This document shows positions 53,005 to 60,602 of a stretch of DNA of 64,000 bases, piece after piece; within the stretch, counting starts at the first letter, position 1, and every line of letters begins with the position of its first letter. A model generated the notes under the pieces. It did not search any database. It was not told where the DNA came from and was given only the letters and a program-made list of their open reading frames with translations. Origin of the DNA: Streptomyces sp. M92 (lineage in GTDB: Bacteria > Actinomycetota > Actinomycetes > Streptomycetales > Streptomycetaceae); NCBI RefSeq assembly GCF_028473745.1, contig NZ_CP101137.1, positions 2,852,001 through 2,916,000 on the forward strand, read 5' to 3'. Both the position numbers and the translations under genes were made by a program.

Positions 53005-53796
53005 ATGCGCGACGAGCCCCTACCGGCCACCACCACCCCCGACCCCCCTGCACCGCTACGGGTCGTCGTGGCGGACGACAACCCGGTCGTCCGCGCCGGC
53101 CTCACCGCCCTGCTCTCCGGACGCGCGGACATCACGGTCGTGGCAGAGGCCGCCGACGGCCGCGCGGCCTGCGAGGCCGCCCGGCGGCACCGGCCCGACG
53201 TGGTCCTGCTGGACGTACGCATGCCCGGCGTGGACGGCATCTCGGCCCTCCCGTACCTGGTGGACATCGCTCCGGTGATGATGCTGACGTACAGCAGGGA
53301 GTCGGACATCATCCAGGAGGCCCTGCGACGCGGGGCGGGCGGTTACCTGGTCCACGGCGAGTTCACGGCGGAGCAGCTGGTGACGGCGGTGCGGGACGTG
53401 AGACTGGGCAGGGCCCACTTCACTCCGGCGGCTGCGGGGGCCCTGCTGGAGCAGTTGCGGGGGACGCCTAAAGCAAACGCGACAGCACACGCACGCAACG
53501 CGTCAACACCCCCCGAGAGTGAGCTCAGACGGCCCTCTTCGCCCCAAAACCTTTCGCAACTGCAACCATCTATGGCACAGTCATCCTCAGGTACGCCCGA
53601 CAGGTCGAGGTTCCAACTGAGCGCGAGGGAGCGGGAGATCATGGATCTGATCGCGTCCGGCATGAACAACCAGCAGATCGCCGGCACCTGCTTCATCAGC
53701 GAGAAGACGGTCAAGAACCACATCAACCGCATCTTCGCCAAGCTCCACAGCACCAGCCGCTCAGAGGCCACCGCCAAGTGGCTGGGCCTGGGGTGA
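53005..53796 (+). CDS. NarL/LuxR-type response regulator with altered receiver Lys
   Basis: 263 aa from the ATG at 53005 with GGGAGG upstream; a GTG at 52960 overlaps the kinase stop (GTGA) and could add 15 residues. Receiver: VVVADDNPVVRAG acidic pair, phospho-Asp70 (VVLLDVRMPGVDG), Thr in MMLTYS. The conserved Lys of the beta5 loop is replaced (GYLVHGEF instead of GYLVKG). A long Ser/Gln-rich linker (~155-200, lower GC) precedes the HTH (LSAREREIMDLIASGMNNQQIAGTCFISEKTVKNHINRIF). Likely target: the pilin promoter just downstream. Confidence 0.92.
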   Translation: MRDEPLPATTTPDPPAPLRVVVADDNPVVRAGLTALLSGRADITVVAEAADGRAACEAARRHRPDVVLLDVRMPGVDGISALPYLVDIAPVMMLTYSRESDIIQEALRRGAGGYLVHGEFTAEQLVTAVRDVRLGRAHFTPAAAGALLEQLRGTPKANATAHARNASTPPESELRRPSSPQNLSQLQPSMAQSSSGTPDRSRFQLSAREREIMDLIASGMNNQQIAGTCFISEKTVKNHINRIFAKLHSTSRSEATAKWLGLG

Positions 53797-53928
53797 CCGC
53801 GATGAACAACCGACGCCCGCCCCGCGATTGGGCCCCCGATTGGGCCCACGGACCCTCGGCCCCCAACACCCTCCAGCCGTACCTTCCAGACGACCACCGC
53901 GGCACCGCCCACCCTGGAGGGGAACACC

Positions 53929-54123
53929 ATGACCAACTGGCTCCACACCATCGCCGCCCACCTTCAGTCCCGCACCGCCCGCGACGACGAGGGGCAGACG
54001 GCGGTGGAGTACCTGGGGATCATCGCGGTGGTGGTGGCGATTGTGTTGGCTATTACGGGGACGGATATCGGGGAGACCATTTACAACGCCATCACGGACC
54101 AGATCGACGAACTCATCGGCTGA
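53929..54123 (+). CDS. Flp-family type IVb major pilin
   Basis: 64 aa; ATG after CTGGAGGGG. Leader of about 20 residues, then GQTAVEYLGIIAVVVAIVLAITGTDIGETIYNAI: the Gly / Glu+5-Tyr prepilin-peptidase site and one hydrophobic helix, as in Flp pilins. This is the main pilus subunit. No prepilin peptidase (TadV) gene lies in the window, so processing must use an enzyme encoded elsewhere. Confidence 0.95.
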   Translation: MTNWLHTIAAHLQSRTARDDEGQTAVEYLGIIAVVVAIVLAITGTDIGETIYNAITDQIDELIG

Positions 54124-54722
54124 TCTCGCAGCCTCACCGTAATGACGTAGGGCAGGCCTTCCCCATCTACATCACGGTGGTGGCAGGTCTGCTCTTTCTC
54201 GCGTTCGCGTATCTCGCGGTCGGGCAAGCCGCAACAAACCGTAACGGAGCGCAAACGGCGGCTGATGCGGCGGCGCTCGCGGCGGCACAGGAAACCAGGG
54301 ATCAGCTGGCTGGTGAGTGGGCGGAGAACGTTGGAGATCCGGCCTCTTGGGACGCCATCTTCGACGGAGCAGTGACCGGTCTCGATGATTCATGCTGGCG
54401 AGCGGATCAACTTGCAGCGCAGAACGCGGCACACATCGACGACTGCACGATGGACGGTCCGCTCCGCTACTCGATCGAGGTCACGTCGGACGAGCCGGTC
54501 GGGGACTCGATTGTGCCGGGTACGGAGGACGACTACGCGCAGGCGTCAGCCGTCGCGGTGATCGAGTCAAACTGCACGTTCGAGCTTCCCGAAGAGGGTG
54601 CGGAAGCTGATGATGCGCTCCCGCGGCTCACCTGCAAGGAGCAGGCCTGGGACCTGGACCTGGACGATCTTCCTGAGTTGCCAGAGCCTCAGGATCTGTT
54701 CGACGTACACCTGACCGACTGA
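54120..54722 (+). CDS. TadG-like pilus assembly protein, probably started at CTG
   Basis: About 200 aa. The homologous region starts immediately at HRNDVGQAFPIYITVVAGLLFLAFAYLAVGQAA, a TadE/TadG-like first helix. No ATG, GTG or TTG is in frame between the pilin stop and this helix. The only coupled candidate is CTG at 54120-54122, overlapping the pilin TGA (CTGA). An ATG at 54142 is out of frame and stops after two codons. The exterior (~45-200) has four Cys and many acidic residues. Either CTG/ATC initiation, reinitiation, or a sequencing error explains it. Confidence 0.72.
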   Translation: MISQPHRNDVGQAFPIYITVVAGLLFLAFAYLAVGQAATNRNGAQTAADAAALAAAQETRDQLAGEWAENVGDPASWDAIFDGAVTGLDDSCWRADQLAAQNAAHIDDCTMDGPLRYSIEVTSDEPVGDSIVPGTEDDYAQASAVAVIESNCTFELPEEGAEADDALPRLTCKEQAWDLDLDDLPELPEPQDLFDVHLTD

Positions 54723-54756
54723 CAAGCCTGCGACGAGAGACGAAGGAAGCGGAGTC

Positions 54757-55335
54757 ATGAGCATTCGGTGCACAGCGAAGACCCGCAGGGGGATGGCCGC
54801 GTTGACCGTTGTCGCTGGGCTGGCCCTCGGTGTTGCTGGCTGCGGTGGTGGCGGCAACGACGACAAGAAGCCAGAGGCATCGTCGTCTGCGTCATCAGGC
54901 GGCGAGTCGGGCCCTAGTGCCCAGCAGGGCACTGACGATTCCCTGGCCGAGGTTAAGGGAGAGGATGGTTTGGTCCTAACGATCAGCTCTGCAGCACGAG
55001 ACGCGGGCGGATTCGTGACCGTGAGTGGCGAGATCAAAAACGACGGTGCAGAAGCGGCTCGTGTCCCGATTCAGACCAGAGGTGACGAGACGGAGATCAT
55101 GCGGCATGGCGGATCGCTCGGTGGAGCAACCCTCGTAGACTCCGGCAATAAGAAGCGCTACTACGTCTTGCGTGACACCGACGGCCGCCCTCTGACGACC
55201 ACGGATATGCCCCGAATCAAACCCGGCGCTTCCATCCCCGTCTTCATGCAGTTCCCGGCACCACCTGCCGATACGACGAAGGTCACCTTCCAGCTTCCGA
55301 CCTTCGCGGCCGCTCCCATTGAGATCTCCGGGTGA
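54757..55335 (+). CDS. Secreted lipoprotein of unknown function
   Basis: 192 aa. Basic start, hydrophobic core and lipobox VAGLALGVAGCGG (Cys ~29), then a Ser/Gly-rich linker (~30-60) and a beta-sandwich-like domain (LVLTISSAARDAGGFVTVSGEIKNDG; IPVFMQFPAPPADTTKVTFQLP). Lipid-anchored outside the membrane. The domain resembles DUF4352-type sandwiches but I do not insist on it. The next gene follows within 10 bases, so it is in the accessory pilus operon. Confidence 0.75.
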   Translation: MSIRCTAKTRRGMAALTVVAGLALGVAGCGGGGNDDKKPEASSSASSGGESGPSAQQGTDDSLAEVKGEDGLVLTISSAARDAGGFVTVSGEIKNDGAEAARVPIQTRGDETEIMRHGGSLGGATLVDSGNKKRYYVLRDTDGRPLTTTDMPRIKPGASIPVFMQFPAPPADTTKVTFQLPTFAAAPIEISG

Positions 55336-55343
55336 GGCCACCG

Positions 55344-55970
55344 ATGACCCACAACCGCCTGACAGTGCTCGTCACTGCCTCCCTATTCATCGCAACGGGC
55401 ATCGTGGGAACAACGTCGGCCCACGCCGCCGACGACGACCCGAACGACCCCCCAGGCACCGACCCCTCCGCAGCCGCCCCCGTAAAGGTCGACCCCGCCG
55501 ACCCGGACCTCAAACTCCCCGACGGCGCCACGCTCGCGCAGGCGAAGGTGCTGGACATCAAGTCGGTCGTCGAGGACCAGAGCGGCGACGAGCGTCGCGA
55601 GGACACCAACACCAGCGTGACCTTCGCGCTACAGGCAGAGGTGCTGTTCGGCAAGGACAGCGCGAAGCTCGGCGCCGAGGCCAAGTCCCGGATCACCGGT
55701 ATCGCCGAGGAGATCAAGACCCAGAACGCCACCCGCATCCGCGTCTTCGGCTTCACCGACAACCTCGGCTCCTCGGCACACGGCGACGTACTCTCCAAGA
55801 AGCGGGCCAACGCCGTACACGACATCCTCACCGAGACCCTGAACGACGCCGGCATCACCTACGAGGTCCGCGGCTACGGCGAGCAGTACCCCATCGCCGA
55901 CAACTCCACCGAAGCCGGCCGCAAGAAGAACCGCAGGGTGGAAGTCTCCTTCCCGCGCACGGAGGACTGA
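55344..55970 (+). CDS. OmpA-family C-terminal (peptidoglycan-binding) domain protein
   Basis: 208 aa from the ATG at 55344 (GGTGAGG upstream); a GTG at 55332 overlapping the previous stop is an alternative. Signal peptide ~1-28 (ending AHAA), a Pro/Asp-rich segment, then the OmpA domain: VLFGKDSAKLGAEAKSRITGIAEEI, RIRVFGFTDNLGSSAHGDVLSKKRANAVHDIL, YEVRGYGEQYPIADNSTEAGRKKNRRVEVSF, with the Asp and Arg that hold diaminopimelate. Unusual in a monoderm-type genome; it may dock the pilus or lipoproteins to the wall. Confidence 0.92.
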   Translation: MTHNRLTVLVTASLFIATGIVGTTSAHAADDDPNDPPGTDPSAAAPVKVDPADPDLKLPDGATLAQAKVLDIKSVVEDQSGDERREDTNTSVTFALQAEVLFGKDSAKLGAEAKSRITGIAEEIKTQNATRIRVFGFTDNLGSSAHGDVLSKKRANAVHDILTETLNDAGITYEVRGYGEQYPIADNSTEAGRKKNRRVEVSFPRTED

Positions 55971-55979
55971 CGGAGAGCG

Positions 55980-56534
55980 ATGCCGAACAGGACCACCCGA
56001 AACGGCGAACGGCACCGGCCGACCCTTGCCACCCTCCTCGCGGCGCTGACGGCCACCCTGAGCCTGACCGCGTGCGGCAGTTCCCACCCGGCCGACGATT
56101 CACCGGCGTCCCCGGCGTCCCCGGCGTCCCCGGCGTCCCCGGCGACCCCGCAGCCACGCACCGAAGCGCCCGGACCCTCCATCTCGGCGGCGGACGGAGC
56201 GGACATCGGCGCCTGCGCCGACGGGAACTGCGAGGTCGCGGTGACCAGGCCCGCGACCGTCCGCTTCCAGGCACCAGGCGGCACGGTGGCGCTGTCCATC
56301 GCCGAGGTCGGCCAGGAGAAGATCGAGTACGAGGTGAAGTCGGGCAACGGCCAGACGAAGGGTGGCACGACCGGCGCAGGTCAGGGCTGCGTCACCGCGC
56401 TTCGGGAGAACGGCAGCGGCACCTCCTGCGGCGGTATGAGCGGTACCCGACCGAGCGCTCGGCCCGGTGCGGTCGTCATCCAGGCATCGACCGGCCCGGA
56501 CGGCACGGCACTCCTGCACGTGGTCACTCCCTGA
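55980..56534 (+). CDS. Lipoprotein with Ser-Pro-Ala repeat linker
   Basis: 184 aa. Lipobox LSLTACGS (Cys ~32), followed by a SPA tripeptide repeat (encoded at 56103-56147) and a ~110-aa domain with three Cys (ADGNCEVAV, GQGCVTALREN, GTSCGGMSG). The first part (RPATVRFQAPGGTVALSIAEVGQEKIEYEV) is beta-rich. Function unknown; 9 bases after the OmpA gene, so likely co-expressed. Confidence 0.7.
   Translation: MPNRTTRNGERHRPTLATLLAALTATLSLTACGSSHPADDSPASPASPASPASPATPQPRTEAPGPSISAADGADIGACADGNCEVAVTRPATVRFQAPGGTVALSIAEVGQEKIEYEVKSGNGQTKGGTTGAGQGCVTALRENGSGTSCGGMSGTRPSARPGAVVIQASTGPDGTALLHVVTP
56103..56147 (+). repeat. 9-bp tandem repeat coding Ser-Pro-Ala
   Basis: CCGGCGTCC occurs four times in a row (56103-56138) and once more with one change (CCGGCGACC). 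In frame it encodes repeated PAS/SPA, a flexible spacer between lipid anchor and domain. Copy number may vary between strains. Confidence 0.9.
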
Positions 56535-56583
56535 CGCCGAAAACGAGCTGCCGCGACCGACCGAAGCGGATAGCGTCCCGGAG

Positions 56584-57345
56584 GTGCCGAACCTTCCGGA
56601 GAACACGGCCCCCACTCCACGAACCCTCCCCACCTACGACGCGTTGTTGGCGCACGCCTCCACGGCCCCCACCGTCCTGGGCCTCGTCCTCAAGGGCTCC
56701 CACGCACACGACGGCACGGCCACCCAGCACTCCGACCACGACGTGTACGCCATCGTCTCCGACGAACGGGAAGCCGCCCTCGAAGGCTTCGCGGACTGCC
56801 GTACCGCCGATCTGGATCTCGTCGTCGTGACGGTGGAGGGTTTCCGACGGCTCGACGGCCTGGAACGCTACGGAATCGCTCGGGGCCGAGTCCTGCTCGA
56901 CCGGCTGGACGGTGAGATCGCGTCGATCGTCGCCGCGAAGGGCCACCTGGAAGCCGGTGAGGCGTCCCGTGCAGCCACCGGCTGGCTCGACGCCTACGCG
57001 AACTCGCACTACCGGTCGGTGAAGAACGCCCGGGACGGCCACCTGCTCGCCGCCCACCTCGACGCGGCCGACAGCAGCGGCTTCCTGCTGGAGTTCCTGT
57101 TCGCCCTCTACCGTCGCCCCCGCCCGTACAACAAGTACCTGACCTGGGAACTCGAAAGGTTCCCGCTACCGCGCTGGGACGCCGCCGGACTTCTGGCCAC
57201 GATCGGCCGAATCGCGGCAGACAGCGACACGGACCTGCAACGACGTCTGTTCGGCCAGGTCGAGGCGGTGGCACGAGAGGCAGGTCATGGGCCGGTCCTG
57301 GACGACTGGGGCGAGGACCTGCGCTTGATGCGCCCGCGCCCGTGA
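56584..57345 (+). CDS. Nucleotidyltransferase-superfamily (MNT-like) protein
   Basis: 253 aa from a GTG whose ribosome site (GGAGG) nearly abuts it; the true start may differ. The fold-defining motif is LGLVLKGSHAHDGTATQHSDHDVYAIV: Gly-Ser then Asp-x-Asp as in Pol-beta-type nucleotidyltransferases (aminoglycoside/lincosamide or MNT-HEPN toxins). A third carboxylate probably lies in DLDLVVVTVEGF. The C-terminal half is helical (SNSHYRSVKNARDG-like; LLEFLFALYRRPRPYNKYLTWELE), as in kanamycin nucleotidyltransferases. Substrate unknown. Confidence 0.78.
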   Translation: MPNLPENTAPTPRTLPTYDALLAHASTAPTVLGLVLKGSHAHDGTATQHSDHDVYAIVSDEREAALEGFADCRTADLDLVVVTVEGFRRLDGLERYGIARGRVLLDRLDGEIASIVAAKGHLEAGEASRAATGWLDAYANSHYRSVKNARDGHLLAAHLDAADSSGFLLEFLFALYRRPRPYNKYLTWELERFPLPRWDAAGLLATIGRIAADSDTDLQRRLFGQVEAVAREAGHGPVLDDWGEDLRLMRPRP

Positions 57346-57375
57346 CACGACCCGTCATATGGAGAGAGGCAAAGC

Positions 57376-57756
57376 ATGCACCGAAGCCGTGTGTACGCCC
57401 TTCTGATCGACGCGCCGGAAGCGGAGGCCGCGCGGGCGGCGCGGTTCTGGGCAGGGGCCCCCGGCGTGGAGGCCGCCCCTTTCCCTCCACAACCGCAGTT
57501 CACCACGCTTCACCAGGCACTGCCCGGGCTGGTCACCGCGGTGCAGGCAGTCGACGACGTACCGCGTATCCACCTGGACATCGAGACCGACGATCCCGAC
57601 GCCGAGACCGCGCGTCTGACCGCCCTGGGCGCGGAGCAGGTCTCGCAGTGGGAGGAGTGCCGCGTCCTGCGTGTACCGGGCGGCCACCTGGTCTGCGTCC
57701 TGCCAGTGGAGAGCGCGCGGGAAGTCTTCGCGGCGCGGGCCACCGTCTGGCCGTGA
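57376..57756 (+). CDS. VOC-superfamily (glyoxalase-like) protein
   Basis: 126 aa; ATG after GAGAGG. One VOC unit pair: VYALLIDAPEAEAARAARFWAGAPG and PRIHLDIETDDPDAETARLTALGAEQV, ending VLRVPGGHLVCVLPV. Few clear metal ligands (His in RIHLDIE; Glu in WEECRV), so it could be a binding or resistance protein rather than an enzyme. Small cytoplasmic protein. Confidence 0.82.
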   Translation: MHRSRVYALLIDAPEAEAARAARFWAGAPGVEAAPFPPQPQFTTLHQALPGLVTAVQAVDDVPRIHLDIETDDPDAETARLTALGAEQVSQWEECRVLRVPGGHLVCVLPVESAREVFAARATVWP

Positions 57757-57802
57757 GGGCGCGGTTGTCTCCGGGCGTGCTCACACGTCCGACCCCACCG
57801 CC

Positions 57803-58216
57803 TCACCCGCCCCCCGCACCAGCCTCCGCGTGTGCTTCGCCGGCCCCCGCGATCTCTACTCCCACCCGCACGCCGACCCGGATACCCCACCCGGCCATCA
57901 CCCCGGCCTCCGCCTCCAGAACATGCCGGGAACGCACCCGGGGAAGCCCGAGCCTGCCCGGCCGCATGGTGCGCACCGCGATAACGACCAGTCGCCGGTC
58001 GAGGTAGGCGACGTCGATGGGCATCCGCATCCGGAAGGTGTGGATGCTGTTGGCGGGAGACAGGAGCATCGCCCCGTCGAGCGAGCCGCGCCCCAACAGC
58101 CCTCGCCTACGGGCACGGTACGACCCGGCGATCTCCAACGGGACGCGGACACCGCTGCCCCCGGTCTCCCCGCCCACCACCAACTCTGCCGCCCCGTCCC
58201 GCCACCGCCGCCCCAT
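57803..58216 (-). CDS. DUF192-family protein
   Basis: 137 aa; ATG with GGGAGGAG upstream. Motifs VPLEIAGSYRARRRGLLGRGSLDGAMLL, HTFRMRMPIDVAYLDRRLVVIAVRTMRPG and LEAEAGVMAGWGIRVG, the DUF192 pattern. No signal peptide is visible, so this copy is probably cytoplasmic. DUF192 genes commonly occur close to Tad loci in streptomycetes, which supports a link, though the biochemical role is unknown. Confidence 0.88.
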   Translation of the reverse strand: MGRRWRDGAAELVVGGETGGSGVRVPLEIAGSYRARRRGLLGRGSLDGAMLLSPANSIHTFRMRMPIDVAYLDRRLVVIAVRTMRPGRLGLPRVRSRHVLEAEAGVMAGWGIRVGVRVGVEIAGAGEAHAEAGAGGG

Positions 58217-58252
58217 ACCGAACTCCTCCCGTACCCCACAGCTGGTTACCCC

Positions 58253-58272
58253 GGTCGGCCGGCCGGCCGACC
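58253..58272. promoter_or_regulatory. Perfect 20-bp palindrome GGTCGGCCGG/CCGGCCGACC
   Basis: A self-complementary GC-only sequence located 37 bases upstream of the DUF192 start, in the 269-base divergent gap 58217-58485. It could be an operator for the DUF192 gene or simply GC-rich symmetry; its exactness over 20 bases is the reason for listing it. Confidence 0.4.
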
Positions 58273-58441
58273 AACCGACCGAACGTATCGGTCACGACCC
58301 GACCACGTGGCTCCTTTGCGGCAACGCTCACGCGTTACGCAACCGTTGCTGCTCAAAAGGCCACACGTAAGGCTGATTGAGTCCCGTGAACCCCGTGGGG
58401 AGACAGGCACCACCCTGGTGCCGCCCGATCCCCCTGGATAG

Positions 58442-58467
58442 CGTGGCTTCGCTCGAGAGAAGCCACG
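58442..58467 (+). promoter_or_regulatory. 9-bp hairpin directly before a ribosome site
   Basis: CGTGGCTTC (58442-58450) and GAAGCCACG (58459-58467) pair perfectly around GCTCGAGA, six bases before the AGGAG (58472-58476) of the lipoprotein gene. A GATAGC -10-like element overlaps its left side. It may act as a DNA operator or as a 5' stem that affects translation start. Confidence 0.5.
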
Positions 58468-58485
58468 TCCCACCAGGAGTCGACC

Positions 58486-59148
58486 GTGAATCGCCGCCAC
58501 CCCACCCTCCTCACAGCGTTCACGCTGACCGCCGCAGCGGCGCTGACGCTGTCCGCGTGCGGAAGCGACGACAGCGCCTCCGGCGACAATGACAAGATCG
58601 CGGGAGCGGACACGGGCAGTTCCACGCCGTCGGCTGCCCCGGCCGAGACGGGGGCACAGCAGACCGATCGCCCCAAGATCGAGTTGCCCTCCGATCTCTC
58701 CTACACCTTTGAGTGGCCTAAGACGGGCGACAAGGAAAAGGACGCTGTACTTGCAGATACGAAGGAATCGATCAAGGCGGTGGACCTGGCGATCACCAAC
58801 CAGGACGCTCTCGACGAGGCGTATCTCTACTACTACGAGGGTGAGGCCGCTGCCGGTACACAGGAGTTCATTCAGAACTACGTTGATCAGAAGGCCGGCA
58901 TCACCGGAAAGTATCGATTTTACGCTCCCGAAGTAGCCGTAGACAAATACGGAACTGCTTCCTTCACTTACTGTGAGGATCAAGGGAAGGCGTACGTGAA
59001 GTACCTCAAAACCAACAAGGTTCGAAAGACCGAGGTGACTGAGAAGAGTTATGTCATCTACCACACGTCGCTGAAGAAGAACAGCGAAGGTGTGTGGGAG
59101 ATCCAGAAGATCACGTCGCAGAGCGGGAGTCCCAAGTGCCAACCCTGA
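58486..59148 (+). CDS. Lipoprotein of unknown function, lower GC
   Basis: 220 aa from GTG with AGGAG upstream. Lipobox LTLSACGSDD (Cys ~25). Linker ~26-65, then a NTF2-like looking domain: SYTFEWPKTGDKEKDAVLADTKESIKAVDLAI, EAYLYYYEGEAAAGTQEFIQNYVDQ, YVKYLKTNKVRKTEVTEKSYVIYHTSL. Codon third positions are less GC-biased than the pilus genes. Overlaps the next gene by 13 bases, so the two are made together. Confidence 0.78.
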   Translation: MNRRHPTLLTAFTLTAAAALTLSACGSDDSASGDNDKIAGADTGSSTPSAAPAETGAQQTDRPKIELPSDLSYTFEWPKTGDKEKDAVLADTKESIKAVDLAITNQDALDEAYLYYYEGEAAAGTQEFIQNYVDQKAGITGKYRFYAPEVAVDKYGTASFTYCEDQGKAYVKYLKTNKVRKTEVTEKSYVIYHTSLKKNSEGVWEIQKITSQSGSPKCQP

Positions 59149-60179
59149 CACGTGCGGTGAACGGGCTGCCGGTTGCCGTCTTGGTCGGCGCTTGCTTGTC
59201 ACTTCTTGTATGCCCTGGCACGGCACGCGCCGATGACATCTTGGACGGAAATACGCAGAACTCGGGCACAGAACAGCGTGCGGATGCGAGCGACGACGGC
59301 ACGGTGTCTGTGACCGTTGGTGGCGTTGTATTCGATCACTCGAAGAACGGCAGCGGAGACTCCGCCGGGTCCTTGACGTCATCCACGTCCTGGAGCCCAC
59401 CTCCCTGTTGGTACGCCCCCAAGTACACCCCGGAACAGTTGCAGAAGTACCTGGAGCCCATCTGGGAAGCCGGCTCCACGGGGTACCAGTGGGACGCCGA
59501 GCAGCGGGAGAAGTACAACGCCGGCGACGAGGAAAAGGGCTTCAACAAGGACAAGACCGGCGAAGGCTACTGGTGGGGCTCGTACGTCAACAAGAACTAC
59601 CCACCAGGCTGGGACTCTTGCGACAAGGACTACTTCTGGGTGGACACGGGTGACGCCCCTCCCGCCGACATCGAGAATGCGGTGACACCCGAGGTCCTCG
59701 CGGAACTCGCCTACGCGGAGATCCGTGTCCCCGGCACGGAGGTGACGCTGGCCCCCGAGGAAGCAACCAAAGTGAACCTTCCGACATGGGCATGGCTCGA
59801 CGGTGCCGAGTTCAAGCCGGTCTCCGTCACCGCGTCCGTGGAAGAGATCGGTGTCGAGGCGACGGCTACGGCAGAGCCGGTCTCGCTGGAGATCGAGCCG
59901 GGCACCCCGGACGCGGAGGTTTACCCGGCCTCGGGTGTCTGCCAGATCCATGATGGCCGTATCGGTGAGCCGTACGAGAAGGGCAGGGCGAATGACACAC
60001 CGCCGTGCGGAGTGAAGTACCTCCGGTCCTCGGGTGACGGCTCGTTCCCGCTCGAGGCGACGGTCACCTGGGAGATCCACTGGACCGGTAGCGGCGGCGC
60101 GGGCGGCGACCTTCCCGACGGCACGTTCGGTGCCACCCAGGACGTCGTCGTCCAGGAGATCCAGGCCGTCAACCGCTGA
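59136..60179 (+). CDS. Secreted Trp/Pro-rich protein of unknown function
   Basis: 347 aa from the GTG at 59136 inside the previous gene. Signal peptide ~1-33 (ending ARADD). Then an acidic segment, SWSPPPCWYAPKYTPEQLQKYLEPIW, a Trp/Gly-rich region (YWWGSYVNKNYPPGWDSCDKDYFWVD), VNLPTWAWLDGAEFKPVSVTASVE, ATATAEPVSLEIEPGT and a C-terminal immunoglobulin-like strand set with a Cys pair (CQIHDG, PPCGVKY). Similar secreted proteins occur beside type VII clusters in actinobacteria, as I remember. Exported; role unknown. Confidence 0.72.
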   Translation: MPTLTRAVNGLPVAVLVGACLSLLVCPGTARADDILDGNTQNSGTEQRADASDDGTVSVTVGGVVFDHSKNGSGDSAGSLTSSTSWSPPPCWYAPKYTPEQLQKYLEPIWEAGSTGYQWDAEQREKYNAGDEEKGFNKDKTGEGYWWGSYVNKNYPPGWDSCDKDYFWVDTGDAPPADIENAVTPEVLAELAYAEIRVPGTEVTLAPEEATKVNLPTWAWLDGAEFKPVSVTASVEEIGVEATATAEPVSLEIEPGTPDAEVYPASGVCQIHDGRIGEPYEKGRANDTPPCGVKYLRSSGDGSFPLEATVTWEIHWTGSGGAGGDLPDGTFGATQDVVVQEIQAVNR

Positions 60180-60284
60180 CGTCGGCGCCAGCCCTCTGTG
60201 CGTAAGCGCCCCTGCGCACGCCACGAAAACCGGATGCTGTCGTTCCCCTCTTCGGTGTAGATGGACCGGAGAGGGAGCGGACAC

Positions 60285-60602
60285 ATGGCGGGGCGGCTTG
60301 CCGTTGACGGTGACGAGCTCGGGCGCTTCATGAAGTCGCTGAGGAATTCGTCGACATCGCTCAAGGGGGTCCGCAAAGCGCTGTCGGACGCGAGCATCAC
60401 CGGCCTCGGCACCGACGATCTCGACTCGGCGTGCGAGGCCTTCCAGGAGGACTGGAAGTACGGGTCGGAGGAGATCGGCAAGCAGACGGAGGATCTCGCC
60501 GACATCATCGGCAAGAGCAAGGACAGCTACCTCGAGGTCGACAAGGCGCTCGAGGAGGCGGTGCGGAAGTCGCGCGAGGCCGAGGGCGGCGGCAAGAAGT
60601 GA
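60285..60602 (+). CDS. WXG100-like small helical protein (type VII secretion partner)
   Basis: 105 aa; ATG after GAGAGGGA. Predicted two-helix hairpin with a WxxG-type turn: LGRFMKSLRNSSTSLKGVRKAL, then ACEAFQEDWKYGSEEIGKQTEDLADIIGKSKDSYLEVDKALEEAV. Small size, no signal peptide and the turn motif fit ESAT-6/WXG100-like proteins. Its stop overlaps the GTG of the T7SS-signal protein, so it is probably its chaperone-like partner. Confidence 0.78.
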   Translation: MAGRLAVDGDELGRFMKSLRNSSTSLKGVRKALSDASITGLGTDDLDSACEAFQEDWKYGSEEIGKQTEDLADIIGKSKDSYLEVDKALEEAVRKSREAEGGGKK

